Shown: positions 48,727-59,401, counted from the stretch's first letter. The stretch is 64,000 bases of DNA from Paralithodes platypus (GCA_032716605.1 CM064480.1:27208129-27272128); one strand, 5' to 3'. Notes: generated from the letters alone by a model not told the origin. Translations and numbers: made by a program.

Positions 48727-50510
48727 TGCCTGACGCCGTGATCCCCGAAGGGGTGGCCACGAACGAACCGCCCCCATGCACCTCTGTCCCCAGTCAGTCG
48801 ATGCCCCTCCCCCCAACCAGCACCGCCTTCTTTCATGTACTTCCTCACTCCATCCTTCCACCTCATATTCGGTCTACCTCTCCCCCTCTGTCCCTCCACC
48901 TCGCTCTCGTACACCCTCTTAGTCATTCTCTCGCTTTCCATACGTTCCATATGGCCGAACCATCTCAAGTTGTTCCTTTTCACACTTTCCAGCACATCTA
49001 CCTCCACACCACACCTCCTTCTTACTTCCTCATTAGTCTGTCTATCCCTCCATGTAACTCCGCACGCACTCCTTAAGTAATTCATTTCCACTGCTCTCAC
49101 TCTTGGTCTGAGTCTCTCAACCAACGTCCATGCTTCGCTTCCGTAAGTCAGTGTCGGGATTACCACACTGTCATGCAAGGACTTCTTCACTTCCATACTG
49201 ACCACCCTATTTCTTGTTACTGCTTTTAGCGTTCCTACAACCCTCTTCCCCTGTTGTACCCTCTCCCGCACCTCTTCATCCATAGTCCCATCTTTACTCA
49301 ACACACTGCCCAGATACTTAAAAGAGTTGACGATCTCCATAGCCTGACCGTTCAGCTTCACCTCACACTCTGTGACTTCACCCCTTTCGAAGACCATAAC
49401 CTTGCTCTTCCCCGTATTTACCTTCAAATTCCGTTTTTCGCACACTGTTCCAAACTCATTTACCAGACCCTGCAACTCCCATTCATTATCACTCATCAGA
49501 ACTGTATCATCCGCAAACAGCAGTATAGGTAGCTTCCACTCAATTCCCTCCCTTTTCAGCGATACACCAACATCCACTGCTCTTGATAGTATTTCTTTCA
49601 TAACTCCATCCATATATACAGTAAACAACCACGGGGACATCACACACCCCTGTTTCAAACCAACATTCAGGTCAAAGAACTCGCTCTGCTCACTCTCCAC
49701 ACGTACTGCCGCCTTTGCACCCTCATACATGCTCTTCACTGCTTTCAGCAACTTGCCCTCTACTCCGTATATTCTAAGTACTTTCCACAAACCTTCTCTA
49801 TCCACTCTGTCATAGGCCTTCTCCAAGTCCATAAAGGCAACATACACCTTTTGTTTCTTCTCCAGATACTTCTCCACAACACAATTCAGGGTAAAAATCT
49901 GATCTACACATCCTCTTCCCTTCCTAAAACCTCCCTGCTCGTCGCCTATCCATTTCTCCGTTCTCACTCTCACTCTCTCAATCACTACCCTACTGTATAC
50001 CTTCCCTACTACGCTTAGAAGACATATTCCTCGGTGGTTACCACACACTCCTCTTTCCCCTTTGCCCTTATATAGGGGGACTATTATGCCAGTCTTCCAG
50101 TCATCGGGTGCACTCCCCTTCTCCCATGCTAGTTTGCACATTTTCCATACCCATTCTATCACTATCTCACCACCATACCTCAACATTTCCCCACACACTC
50201 CATCTGTTCCTGGTGCTTTCCCCAACTTCACTCTTTTCATGGCTTCCCACACTTCTGACCTCCTGATCCCCACCTCCTCCTCCACTACTTCTCTTCTTCT
50301 CCCTCCCATACCATATCCAGCTATGTTTGCTGGCTCTTCATTCCTTTCATTTAGCAACTCACTGAAGTACTCCCTCCATCTTTCGACTCTCTCTTGCTTC
50401 TCGGCTAGCATTCTCCCATTCTTATCTTTCACACCCTTACTGTTTCCCTTGCTACCTTCCCTAACTTTCTTGACTTCTTTCCAGAACAGTTTCTTACTCC
50501 CTCCATTTTA
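48727..50510 (-). pseudogene. LINE reverse transcriptase, nearly intact
   Basis: About 570-600 aa on the minus strand. RT blocks: KAPGTDGVCGEML, DWKTGIIVPLYKGKG, NHRGICLLSVVGKVYSRV, EQGGFRKGRGCVDQI, FMDLEKAYDRVDRE, GLKQGCVMSPWLF, and catalytic LLFADDTVL at about 49,506-49,523. The thumb region has FKYLGSVLSKDG and the C-terminus NLRWFGHMERM. The open frame begins upstream of the GTG at 50432 and is separated from the endonuclease part by one frameshift near 50,500. All catalytic residues are present. Confidence 0.9.
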
Positions 50511-51117
50511 CACTCAGATTCCTTCCAAATTCCTCATCTACTCTTCTCTTACTTTCCTTCACTACTCTCTTCACCACCCTCTTACTCTCCACGTACCTCG
50601 CTCGTTTCTGTCTCTCGGAATCTTCATTCCCTCTACTACCCAACCACTCTCTATATGCTTTCTTCTTTTCTTCCACAGCTATTCTTACCTCTTCGGTCCA
50701 CCATGCTGTACCTTTCACTCCCCTCCCTCTTCTCCTCACTCCACACACCTCCTCACATGCTGCACAGATCTCATCCTTAAACACCTTGCTCATCTCCTCC
50801 ACTTCCTCCATAACTTCCAGGTCGAACCCACCTAGTCGTCTTTCCACTGCTCTCCTGTACTCCTCCCTGATTTCCTCCTCCTGCAACCTCTCCACCCTCC
50901 TCACCATTCCACCCTCCTCTCGCCTCCCTCCCGCTCTCCTCACCCACTTCTTTTGTATCCTAACCTTAGCTACCACTACATAATGATCAGACAGACCCCC
51001 TCCAATACCCCTATACACCCTAGCATCCATCACAGATTTCTTCATTCGTTCATCCACACATACATAATCAATCAATGACTTTCGTTCCACCACTGTCTTA
51101 TCCTTCATCGTCAACAT
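50494..51117 (-). pseudogene. LINE endonuclease C-terminus and linker
   Basis: 207 aa. It begins mid-domain with SLIDYVCVDERMKKSV and the conserved GLSDHYVVVAKV (catalytic His of the AP-endonuclease family). It continues into a charged, Arg/Glu-rich linker and WWTEEVRIAVEEKKKAYREW. It ends KWRE followed by a stop, where the RT frame takes over after a frameshift. Confidence 0.88.
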
Positions 51118-51211
51118 CCGATATGTAATACTTTACATTTATCCGCATTGAAACTCATATGCCAAATTTGGGCCCAACATGACAATTTATCTAGATTGTG
51201 TTGCATATCAT

Positions 51212-51706
51212 AAAAAAAAAAAAAAAAAAAATTATATTCCAACCACTCCCTCTCGGGCATAGGCTGAGAGCCTGTACATTCCACCAACACCGTGAAGCCC
51301 GTGAGGTCTTGTTCCAGTCTGGGGAGTGAGACATGTGAAGCATCCATTCATGGCTCGAAGCAGCTCCATCTCTGAAGCCGCTGGTTGCTTCGTTCAAGTG
51401 CTTCACTGTCTCATCCTCCAGACTCAGACCCTCACTCTCAGAACACCCACCTATTGAGCAGTGAACTCACTAGGCATTGTCCCCCTGTAACATATTTTGA
51501 ATATGGGAATATTCATACAGTGCTATTTAATCAGGGAACAATGAGGGTATTTTTTTGGCATTTCGGTGGGCTTTGTGGTAATGCACTGATACTAGGTACA
51601 GCACAAATTCAATCCCAATAATATCTTCCCATTGACATATCGGGATTTGAACCCGGGTCCATTGGATTACCAATCCAGTGGCATGACCACTCCACCACAC
51701 CTCCCC
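51212..51706 (-). mobile_element. tRNA-derived SINE (family 2), about 495 bp
   Basis: Inserted in the RT of the minus-strand CR1, between [16 protein letters not shown] and YDMQHNLDKLS. The head has an A box (GGTGGAGTGG in 51687-51696), a B box GGTTCAAATCC (plus 51643-51653) and a foldable anticodon arm with loop TTGGTAA, suggesting a tRNA-Thr (GGT) ancestor. The body includes GTCAATGGGAAGATATTATT and the CACAAAGCCCACC block, both found in other copies here. The end on the minus strand is a T20 run (plus A20 at 51212-51231), unusual for a SINE, most of which end in A-rich tails. No target duplication was identified. Confidence 0.75.
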
Positions 51707-51714
51707 TTGTTCTT

Positions 51715-52566
51715 TTGAGAGTACGCTATTTGCAATTTTTGTATCGTCAGCAAATTTTGAGATTGTACAGGTGAGACCCTCATCTATGTCGTTGATGTAA
51801 ATTAGAAAGAGAATTGGTCCTAGTACCGATCCCTGGGGTACCCCGTTAGTTACATTGGTCCATTTAGATGCCTTACCGTTTATGACTACTCTTTGCTTTC
51901 TGTCGCTGAGCCAATGTTCTATCCATTTCAACACACCGTCTTGTATTCCATGCGCTTTTAGTTTTAGCAGTAAACGTTTGTGGGGAACTTTGTCAAAGGC
52001 TTTCTGAAAATCAAGGTATATAATATCTACAGCTTTACTCTCATCATAGAGGTTGAGGATATCGTGGAAGAAGTCTAAGAGGTTTGTTAAACAGGAACGT
52101 TTTTTACGAAAGCCGTGTTGAGTATCTTTAAGTATGTTATTTTCTTCTAAGTGATTTACGAGTCTGTCTCTTATGACCGTTTCTAGCATTTTACATACAA
52201 CTGAGGTTAAGCTAATTGGACGATAGTTACTGGGTAGGGATTTGCTGCCTTTTTTTAATATCGGTGTTACGTTAGCAAGCTTCCACTGATCAGGCATAGT
52301 TCCAGACTGCAAGGATTTATTGAATAGTAATGTCAGTGGTTTGGAGAGCTCATCCTTAGCTTCCTTTAGAACTCTAGGCGAGATTGTAACAGGTCCAGGC
52401 GTTTTATTTACCTTGAGTTTATCTAAACAATTGAATACTTCTCTCTCTGTAACGGTGATATTGCTTAGAACATCTTAATTATCAATCTGAATCGGCGATG
52501 GTGTAGGGATATCACTGAGGTCTTCTGTTGTAAAAACTGATGCAAAGAAGGTATTGAGGGCATTAC
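51715..52566 (-). pseudogene. CR1 reverse transcriptase (minus-strand LINE)
   Basis: From about 52,566 downward it shows KTPGPVTI (one in-frame stop upstream), [67 protein letters not shown] and the catalytic SKFADDTKI at 51,741-51,755. The fragment just left of the SINE (51,210-51,118) carries DKLSCWAQIWHMSFNADKCK. Catalytic residues intact but the gene is broken by the SINE and a LINE. Confidence 0.9.
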
Positions 52567-53812
52567 TCATTTTACTTCGTCTTTGATGTATTCTCCATTT
52601 TCATCGACTAACAGTCCAACAGTTGAAGTAACTACTTTTTTCATTCTGATATAACTATAGAATTCTTTCGGGTTTGTTTTACTTTGATTCGCAATATGTA
52701 ACTCTAAGGTCTTTTTATTTTGCTTAATTAACTTTTTGGCTTTGCGTCGTAGCTCTACATATTTTACCCGTTCTTCGTCATTTTGTGAGGATTTTAATCT
52801 ATCATTAGCAAATTTTTTAGCAAGCAGGCAGTTTGAAATATCTTTATTCCACCATTTGGGCTTATTATTATGGCCTGGACGCCGTATTTTCGATGGTATG
52901 CAGTCTTGCACTGCTTTTAGGTAAGTGGTTTCGAATAACTTCCAAGATGTATTTATGTCGTTATTGTTAATTAAAAAGCTCCAGTCAGTTTCTTTAAACA
53001 TAGCTCTAAGTTTATGGAAGTTTGCTTTCTTGAAATTAGGGACTTTTTCGATGCTACTATTTGGTTCGTTACTAGTAAACTTTAAAGTGAAAGTTATCGT
53101 ACGATGGTCGCTGTTACTGAATTCATCACAAACATTCAAATTCTTTATCAATTCTTCTTTTGTTGCAAGTACAATGTCAAGAACGTTATTACCATGGGTC
53201 GGCGTTCGAACAAATTGAGAAAGTGAACTCTCTTGCAAGTTCGTATACAAGTCATGTCCAGAGTGTGAAGTAAGAGTATCGCCCTACTTGGTCACAGGTA
53301 AATTAAAGTCGCCAAAAATTACGGTATCTTGTGAGTTACTTACATCTGCAATTTGTTCGTAAATTTCTAGGTCAGTTTGCACTGATTGAGCTGGAGGTCT
53401 GTAGCCTACAGTATATTAATGTAAGTATTATTTTTGTACCTTTATTATTCTTTATTAGCACAAAAGATGTGTCGACATTCACAATTTGAGGTTTTGACAA
53501 GAGGGTAGGGTTAAGACTTTCTTTGATATAAAGTAAAACGCCTCCATTTCAATTTATTCGGCTTTTCTCAAACATTACATAACCGGGAAGTGAATACTCT
53601 GCTAAAAAGTCTCTATCTTCTGTATTGAGCCATGATTCTGTTATGCCAATAACATCATAATTTTCTGTAAACACTAGCTCCTCTAAATCTGAAAATTTAT
53701 TGCGTATGCTACGAGCGTTTGCATAGAAAACCTTTAAATTTTTTATTTTAGAACTCACGGAACGCTCTTTAATAATATTTTTGGTTCTTGTCGGATCTAC
53801 ATTTATGTTCAT
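52567..53812 (-). pseudogene. CR1 endonuclease and linker (minus-strand LINE)
   Basis: ORF2 probably starts at the ATG at 53812. It contains KVFYANARSIRNKFSDLEEL and the catalytic Glu in IGITESWLN, then is broken by frameshifts at about 53,550 and 53,285. It resumes at 53,250 with FVRTPTHGNNVLDIVLATKE and the SDHRTITF block, followed by the PKWWNKDIS linker. Normal order for an AP-endonuclease domain followed by the RT linker. Confidence 0.85.
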
Positions 53813-53900
53813 GGCTGTCCTCGGTCCTCGCTGTCTTCGGTCCTTATCGCTGGTGGTCCTCGGTTTCCTCTGTTTTTTGCTTGGCGTTGGATGATTTATG

Positions 53901-54031
53901 TCACTGCTGCTTCTTCTCGGATGGCGTTTTTTAATCCATGGCTGCGGACTGCTTCGTGTAGGAGACGACCCATGCATGCTGAACCCACAAGGTTTAGATG
54001 AGTGCCATCCCTGGGGAACAGAGTAGGCTGG
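53901..54031 (-). pseudogene. CR1 ORF1 esterase C-terminus
   Basis: Minus-strand frame reading LFPRDGTHLNLVGSACMGRL and a stop at 53901-53903, just before ORF2. DGTHLN is the block V Asp-His motif of an SGNH esterase, so this LINE also had an esterase ORF1. The remaining ORF1 should lie beyond the LTR element that begins at 54032, outside this window. Confidence 0.8.
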
Positions 54032-55852
54032 TGTGACGCATGTCAGCTCCCCAGCGACCACGAGGGGGTAGCGTGGCTCCCAATCCTCTTCTCCCCTCTC
54101 CCCAGGCAGTGTAATGGGCTGTAGGTTATTGATTAAGTTCTAGTTTCTTCCTAGTGCATCATAGTGTCACAGGTAGTCCAGAAATACTCTTTATTTTCAC
54201 CTGTGACAACGGGAAGTATTTTATATTGTTAGTAGAATGTAAGATGCATTGTGGAGGGAGAGAGAGAATAGCGCGAGCGTGGTGGTAATATGTGCGTGCG
54301 TAGGTATGTGTTGCCTCCCTCACTCGAGGTGTTTTCCCGCTCGCGCACTTTCCTGCGCCCTTGATTGGCTGGTGGATCCTGGCGCCTTCTGCAGCCCTGC
54401 GGCCTGGTGATGTAGTCGTTTGTGATTGGCGGCCGCGGTCCTGGGACGGTGGTGCGGGCTCCTGTTCTTGTGTCTCCCTCAGAGCTCCTCTTAGTGCTGT
54501 AACGCTAACATCCCTTTGCAATCTATCAGCCCACCTCACCCCCCTATTGCGAACTTTCTCTACCACTGCTTACCTTCTTCTCTCTGTATATCCTACTATT
54601 AATTAACTGCCCTTCCCCTTGACGTTGATTTCATATATCCGTCACTGTATTATACAGCGAGCTCTCAGAGATATTATATGTACGTAGTTAGGCATTTTGG
54701 ATCCAAGGGTTATCCATTTTGGCTTGGGGAGGTTTGACATACTCATTGTGTTGCCACCAACCTTATTTTCTTGGGTGTCTGCCAGGTTAGTCGATGCTAG
54801 ACTGGGGAGAGGCTATCAGGTTGCAGTTTCCTATGAGCATAGACTTCGTTGAGCCTATGCACTGTACCGGACACCTGCGGAGGCCTAGGTAATTTTCTTG
54901 TCTGTGTACCTTAGAGCCTAGCACTGTGTTGGCGTGAGGGCGTTTGCCTAGTCCACTCAGCACTGTGCTAGCTCGTTAGCTTTTGACTTAGGAGGGTCGC
55001 CAGGAGAGAACCAGCTACACGAGACCTGGATCTCTCAAGAGAGCACCCCGTCATTTAATGTAACTAGGCGCACAGACTTGAGAACGACACTAGGCTACCG
55101 AGAAGGTGGCTCGGCCCAGGTAGCCTAGCCTACGACTCCCTTGCTAGACTTCGTCCACCTGGCAGACCCCCGATTAGGGTTTATAATCTCATTGTGTATA
55201 TGTGCAGCGTTATTGTTCCTTATGTTTATAGTAAGTCGTGATTGTTGCTGAGAGACCCAACCAGAGCAGGCTTGTGCTTGGTGGGAGAAAGCACATCTTT
55301 TTGTGGTTAGAGTTTAGACTGCCGACTGTTTTATAATTACACCTGTGCCAGATAACACCGTATGTCCCTACACTATATACGTTCCCACAGTAATAATACA
55401 CAGTTCAGAATCCGATACGTACTTCTTAGTTGCATCTGACTTTTGCAGAAGATTCTGGCATGATGCTTTAGGACTTTCTTTGTTTCACTTTCTTTCAGAC
55501 AGGAGTGACAGTTTACTGATTATTTAACGTAACGTTAATTATCCTTCTTCTAGTTTGCTATTAAATCGTTGCTGTGATTTAATTACGCTATCTATATTTT
55601 TCCTTGTATACTTTAATAAAGTAATCGTATGTTGTATGAGTATAGGCTGCTTCAGTGATCATCAGCCTATAGTGTGCACTTTTTACCGAGTCATAGGATA
55701 CGTCGTTGTCCAGGCACGACTCAGGGCGGTATAGGTGTTTTGTTCTCCAGTGGTTCAGGCAGGGGTTGGAACTAGTGTTACCGTTGTTGCATTTAGCCTT
55801 ATCTAGTCCAATGATGAAGAGCCCCGTGTCTTGCAGAACCTGGATCGTAACA
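54032..55852 (+). repeat. 5' LTR of the plus-strand Gypsy element
   Basis: 1821 bp from TGTGACGCATGTC to GGATCGTAACA. The start is confirmed by the second LTR copy at 63751, with about six substitutions and one indel in 249 bp. AATAAA at 55615-55620 is the likely polyadenylation signal, 230 bp before the LTR end. The insertion interrupts ORF1 of the minus-strand CR1 LINE. Confidence 0.9.
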
Positions 55853-55871
55853 AATGGCGACCTTGCTTAGG
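55853..55871 (+). promoter_or_regulatory. Primer-binding site
   Basis: AATGGCGACCTTGCTTAGG immediately follows the 5' LTR. The corresponding site of the minus-strand relative is AATGGCGACCTTACCTAGG, a two-base difference. The tRNA primer is not assigned. Confidence 0.75.
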
Positions 55872-56071
55872 ATTTTGTGAACTTAAGAAATACTGTGGGA
55901 GTATAGTGGTAAAATGTTTTATTGAGGAATACAGTGGACACAGATTTTTTTTTGGCAAGCAGTATAACACATAAAGAGGCTTCAGATAACTTTAAGTGAA
56001 TAGGTGCTTGCATAAGAGATTATAGATACTTTTTTTTTTGTTATAAACTTTTGCACTTCTCAGTATACACC

Positions 56072-59000
56072 ATGTCTAGCAACAGCTCAGTTAACGGGGA
56101 TAATCAGACAGTACAGCCTACGGGTGTTGAGCAGCAGCAGGAATTTAATGATGACATCAGAGTTATTAATTGTGAGGCTGATGCGAGGAAGTTTGTGGAG
56201 ATACCAGTAACAGGGAGTCGATTGGAGGGGATTGATTGCTATGGTCTGCGTTGTTTGGCCACGGTCCTGGGGCGTGTCGGCTTTGGCAGCATGTCTAAGA
56301 GTGACTTGGTGGCTTGTGTGTTGGGTGGTGGCAGTGCGTTGCAGGGTGGAGCGGGGGCTTGGGAACCTTTATCCAAGCCTCCCTTCCACTCTACTCCTAT
56401 CGCGGCCCCTAGGTTACCAGACCTTGGCACGCTTCCGCAATCTGATAGTCGCTGGCGGCGTGGTTTGCCTCTGGGTGAGCCACTGGGTGGGTCTCCTATA
56501 ATTGCTCCTCCCCCTCAGGGTTTGACTGATGATATGTTGTTACAACTGGAGTTGGCTAAGATCCAGCGTGAAGTTAAGATGGCTAAGATTCAGGCTGAGA
56601 TGGCTAAGATTCAGGCTGAGGAGAGGGCGGAGATGTCTAAGATTCAGGCCGAGATGGCTAAGGTTCAGGCTGAGGAGAGGACAGCATGCCATGAGGCGGA
56701 GTTGCAGGTTGAAGCAACTAGGTACTGTGCTGAGATGGATGTTGAGAAGTCTAGGGTGGAGACAACAGGGCGGCATCTCGGATCTGGGAATCGTGGGTCT
56801 GAGTCTTTATCGCACTTGCTTAAGTTAGTCCCTGTGTTCGATGAGTCTGGTGTGACTGAGTTTTTTGCACGGTTTGAGAAGAAGTGTCAGGAGCATGAGT
56901 GGCCGGAGATTAAGTGGGCAGCCCTTGTATCATCAAAGCTTGTTGGGAAAGGTCTCAAGGCATATGACTCGCTGTCATTGGAGGACTGTACTAACTATGT
57001 GGTGTTGAAGGAGGCTGTGCTCCGGGCCTATGAGTTGCAACCAGAAACCTACAGGTTGAAAGTTCGGGGCATTGAAAAGAGCAAGGAGAGCTCTTTCCTT
57101 GAACATGCCCGGGAACTGACTGACACTATGGGGAACTGGCTCCGGTCTGAGAATGCGACAACAGTTGATCAGGTTAAGCAGTTATTTTTATTGGAGCAGT
57201 TCTTCCGGTGCACAGGCAGCGACCTGACATTAAACCTGAAGGAAAAATACCCCAAGACCGTAGAGGAGGCAGCTAAGCTTGCTGACCTCCGGCTTTCTTT
57301 GATTCGTGGGTGCGGGTCTGCTCATCATAGTGAGACAGGTAACAAGGGGCGTAACATTCCACCCCCCAAAGTCAATGAATCACAAAATAACACTGTAAAA
57401 AGTAAGAGCAATGATACCCATTATAACTACAAACACAAAACCGTCCCGTTTTCAAAAGGGCAGGGCCCTTCCCCACCACCTCAAGGGGGGAAGTCTAGTG
57501 GTGAAGTGAAATGTTTTAAATGTCAGGAGGTGGGTCACTTTGCACGTACATGTCCAAGTAATATTCCTGCTAAGCCTGTGTGTTTGGTTCGCAACATGGG
57601 GGTGTCTCTGAGCTCTTCTGCGTCTGCCCGGGGTAGGTCGTCAGTTGCGGGGACACAGCCTGTGAAGAAGGGTTTGGAGGGCTCGACACCTGTCCAAGAC
57701 ACTTTTTGCAGCCATCGAGGGCACGGGCTTGTGAGCTGGGGGAATACTAAACATCAGGTCAAATTGTTGCGTGACACTGTGGCATCACAGACACTTCTTA
57801 AAAATTTCACAGGCAAACCTATAAACGCGGCTCGGGTTGTTGTGGTACAGGGGATCAATGCTACCAGGTCATACGCGTTGATTAGGTTGGAGCTGGAGGT
57901 GGATGGTGTGTGTCGTGAACTTGATGTTGGAATCGTAGAAAGCTTGCCAGTTAAGGATGTCGACCTCCTTCTGGGCAACGACTTTGCGGTGCTCACTTCG
58001 GAGGTTCCACCCTTAGTTGTTGCCGAGAGGGCGGCTGACGTTAATAGGGAGAATCGGGAGTGGGTCGAGAGGTGTCAGCTTAAACAGATGGCCTGTGCAG
58101 TCACCCATTCTTGCGCGTCAGTTCAGTCACAACCACTGTCCCAGTCTTCAGACCAGCGGAGGAATGGTCGGAAGGAGCAAGCTGAAGCTGGGAGTTTTGT
58201 GAGTTTTGCTCCAGCGGCTCTCCTTAGCGGCTTAGTACTTGACCCAGAGGTGAGCTCCGGAGTGGCCTTAGAACCTGTCACTCCTAGTGACATGGTTGGG
58301 CGTGATGGCACTCCGCGACTTAGTAGTTCCCAGTTGGAGGAGAGTTGTGGGAACGGGGCTATCAAACACGAGGACGGGGAAACATGTCATGTGAACCTGT
58401 TGGAGGAGTTTGTGAGGCAACCACCTGAGCAGCCTACTGTCCCTGCGTTGGTCTGCAGCGGCCAAGGTGGAGAAGGAGAGGGGGGCAGTAGGGCACAGGT
58501 AGAGGAGAGTAGGGATTCTCATGTCTCGGCGGAGCAGTGGGCGGGGGACACAAGTCTGGTGGCTGTGGAAGTGCTAGAGCACCTGTCTGAGCAGCAGTGT
58601 GCAGCGCTCCAGCGCCAGCTCGGTTCATACCCCACTGGTCGTGCCGAGCCCCTGAGCCTCACAACTCAGGCGGTGCAAGATGTTCCGCGGGCAGGTCACG
58701 TGAATGTTGAGAGACCGTTAGCCTCATCGTTTCGGTGGTTCAAGGTGGGCGACGAGGCTTGGACATGGTTGTCAGGTCAGGGTCGACCCATGGCTGCCAA
58801 GGGTGGTGGTCAGAAGGAGGACATTGAGCAGATTGGTGAGATTGGCTGTGGAGTGGATGTGCCCGGTCGTCGCATAGCCTCCCAATGCTGCTCTAGTCGA
58901 ATGCAACAGCCCTACCATAGACCAACTGTATCTGGCCATGTCGCTAAAAGCGGTGATGCTGCGCAGGCAGATGTAGTCGTAAGGAATGCGGGGGTGCGCA

Positions 59001-59386
59001 TGTATGGTATCGGCGGAGAAGCCTTAGCAATAATGAACTATGGGGGTGACTGCACAGGTGGTACTGATTGTCCCTCTCATGACCTGGCTGTTCTAGGGAC
59101 GAAGGTGGAGAAGGAGGGAGACTACAGGTTAGAAGCTGCGGTCTCGGCTGGGTTGTGGGAGGGCACTAGGCATGTTGTTCTGCGAGATAAGTTGTTTACT
59201 AGGCTGTGGCAGTGCATCCGCATGTTTGTTGCTTCTCCAGGCCTGATGTACGGGGTAGAATCCAACATGGAGGCTGGAGACAGTGCAAGGCTCAAGTTAG
59301 TTCCCTACCGTATAAATCCTGCTCAACAGTCTGTCGTGAAAGCAGAGCTAGATGACATGTGGAAAAAGGGTCTGAGGGATAAATGA
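56072..59386 (+). CDS. gag-protease polyprotein with rearranged pol
   Basis: 1104 aa from ATG 56072. Gag: N-terminal domain, then tandem MAKIQAE/MSKIQAE coiled-coil repeats (residues about 165-210), LVPVFDESGVTEFF, YRLKVRGI, and zinc knuckle CFKCQEVGHFARTC near residue 481. Protease: the active site reads DTVA (Asp568, Thr569, Val570) where the family has DTGA, so it is probably inactive. Integrase core is absent: the frame passes to CHVNLLEEFVRQPPE, the integrase C-terminal end. A second GPY-like piece follows (FKVGDEAW...QGRPMAAK, VDVPGRR, MQQPYHRP), and the frame ends with the first RT residues PYRINPAQQSVVKAEL. Integrase tail before RT supports Gmr1-type order. Confidence 0.85.
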   Translation: MSSNSSVNGDNQTVQPTGVEQQQEFNDDIRVINCEADARKFVEIPVTGSRLEGIDCYGLRCLATVLGRVGFGSMSKSDLVACVLGGGSALQGGAGAWEPLSKPPFHSTPIAAPRLPDLGTLPQSDSRWRRGLPLGEPLGGSPIIAPPPQGLTDDMLLQLELAKIQREVKMAKIQAEMAKIQAEERAEMSKIQAEMAKVQAEERTACHEAELQVEATRYCAEMDVEKSRVETTGRHLGSGNRGSESLSHLLKLVPVFDESGVTEFFARFEKKCQEHEWPEIKWAALVSSKLVGKGLKAYDSLSLEDCTNYVVLKEAVLRAYELQPETYRLKVRGIEKSKESSFLEHARELTDTMGNWLRSENATTVDQVKQLFLLEQFFRCTGSDLTLNLKEKYPKTVEEAAKLADLRLSLIRGCGSAHHSETGNKGRNIPPPKVNESQNNTVKSKSNDTHYNYKHKTVPFSKGQGPSPPPQGGKSSGEVKCFKCQEVGHFARTCPSNIPAKPVCLVRNMGVSLSSSASARGRSSVAGTQPVKKGLEGSTPVQDTFCSHRGHGLVSWGNTKHQVKLLRDTVASQTLLKNFTGKPINAARVVVVQGINATRSYALIRLELEVDGVCRELDVGIVESLPVKDVDLLLGNDFAVLTSEVPPLVVAERAADVNRENREWVERCQLKQMACAVTHSCASVQSQPLSQSSDQRRNGRKEQAEAGSFVSFAPAALLSGLVLDPEVSSGVALEPVTPSDMVGRDGTPRLSSSQLEESCGNGAIKHEDGETCHVNLLEEFVRQPPEQPTVPALVCSGQGGEGEGGSRAQVEESRDSHVSAEQWAGDTSLVAVEVLEHLSEQQCAALQRQLGSYPTGRAEPLSLTTQAVQDVPRAGHVNVERPLASSFRWFKVGDEAWTWLSGQGRPMAAKGGGQKEDIEQIGEIGCGVDVPGRRIASQCCSSRMQQPYHRPTVSGHVAKSGDAAQADVVVRNAGVRMYGIGGEALAIMNYGGDCTGGTDCPSHDLAVLGTKVEKEGDYRLEAAVSAGLWEGTRHVVLRDKLFTRLWQCIRMFVASPGLMYGVESNMEAGDSARLKLVPYRINPAQQSVVKAELDDMWKKGLRDK

Positions 59387-59401
59387 TATTGTGAGTGGTC
59401 G

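Larger units (their letters stand above)
48727..51118 (-). mobile_element. 5'-truncated APE-type LINE inside the CR1 LINE
   Basis: 2.4 kb between KCKVLHIG of the host CR1 (at about 51,120) and the CR1 continuation LNEKANYSMNG (at about 48,700). It contains the end of the endonuclease, the linker, the complete RT and the C-terminal region, and is truncated 5' within the endonuclease as expected for a LINE. Only one frameshift was seen (near 50,500), so it is relatively young. RTE-like or a related clade; not assigned more precisely. Confidence 0.85.
47850..54031 (-). mobile_element. Second CR1-type LINE, minus strand, three times interrupted
   Basis: Read from high to low coordinates: ORF1 tail (54031-53901), endonuclease (53812 down), linker and RT (53250-51715), C-terminus (to 48024). 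Insertions are an APE-type LINE at 48727-51118, a SINE at 51212-51706, and the LTR element starting at 54032 that cuts ORF1. Several frameshifts are present. Motif set resembles, but is clearly diverged from, the CR1 at 9.66-31.67 kb. The left end is approximate. Confidence 0.82.

Noticed and set aside
48687..50983. Plus-strand ORFs of 81-257 codons
   Set aside because: Antisense shadows of the LINE reverse transcriptase and endonuclease on the minus strand.
56051..56071. Upstream TTG/GTG starts for the element ORFs (also 28546, 17010, 9662, 38371)
   Set aside because: Eukaryotic context makes non-ATG starts unlikely. ATG starts were used at 56072, 28519 and 9665; the DIRS ORF2 is better explained by frameshifting and the integrase frame by a broken pol frame.
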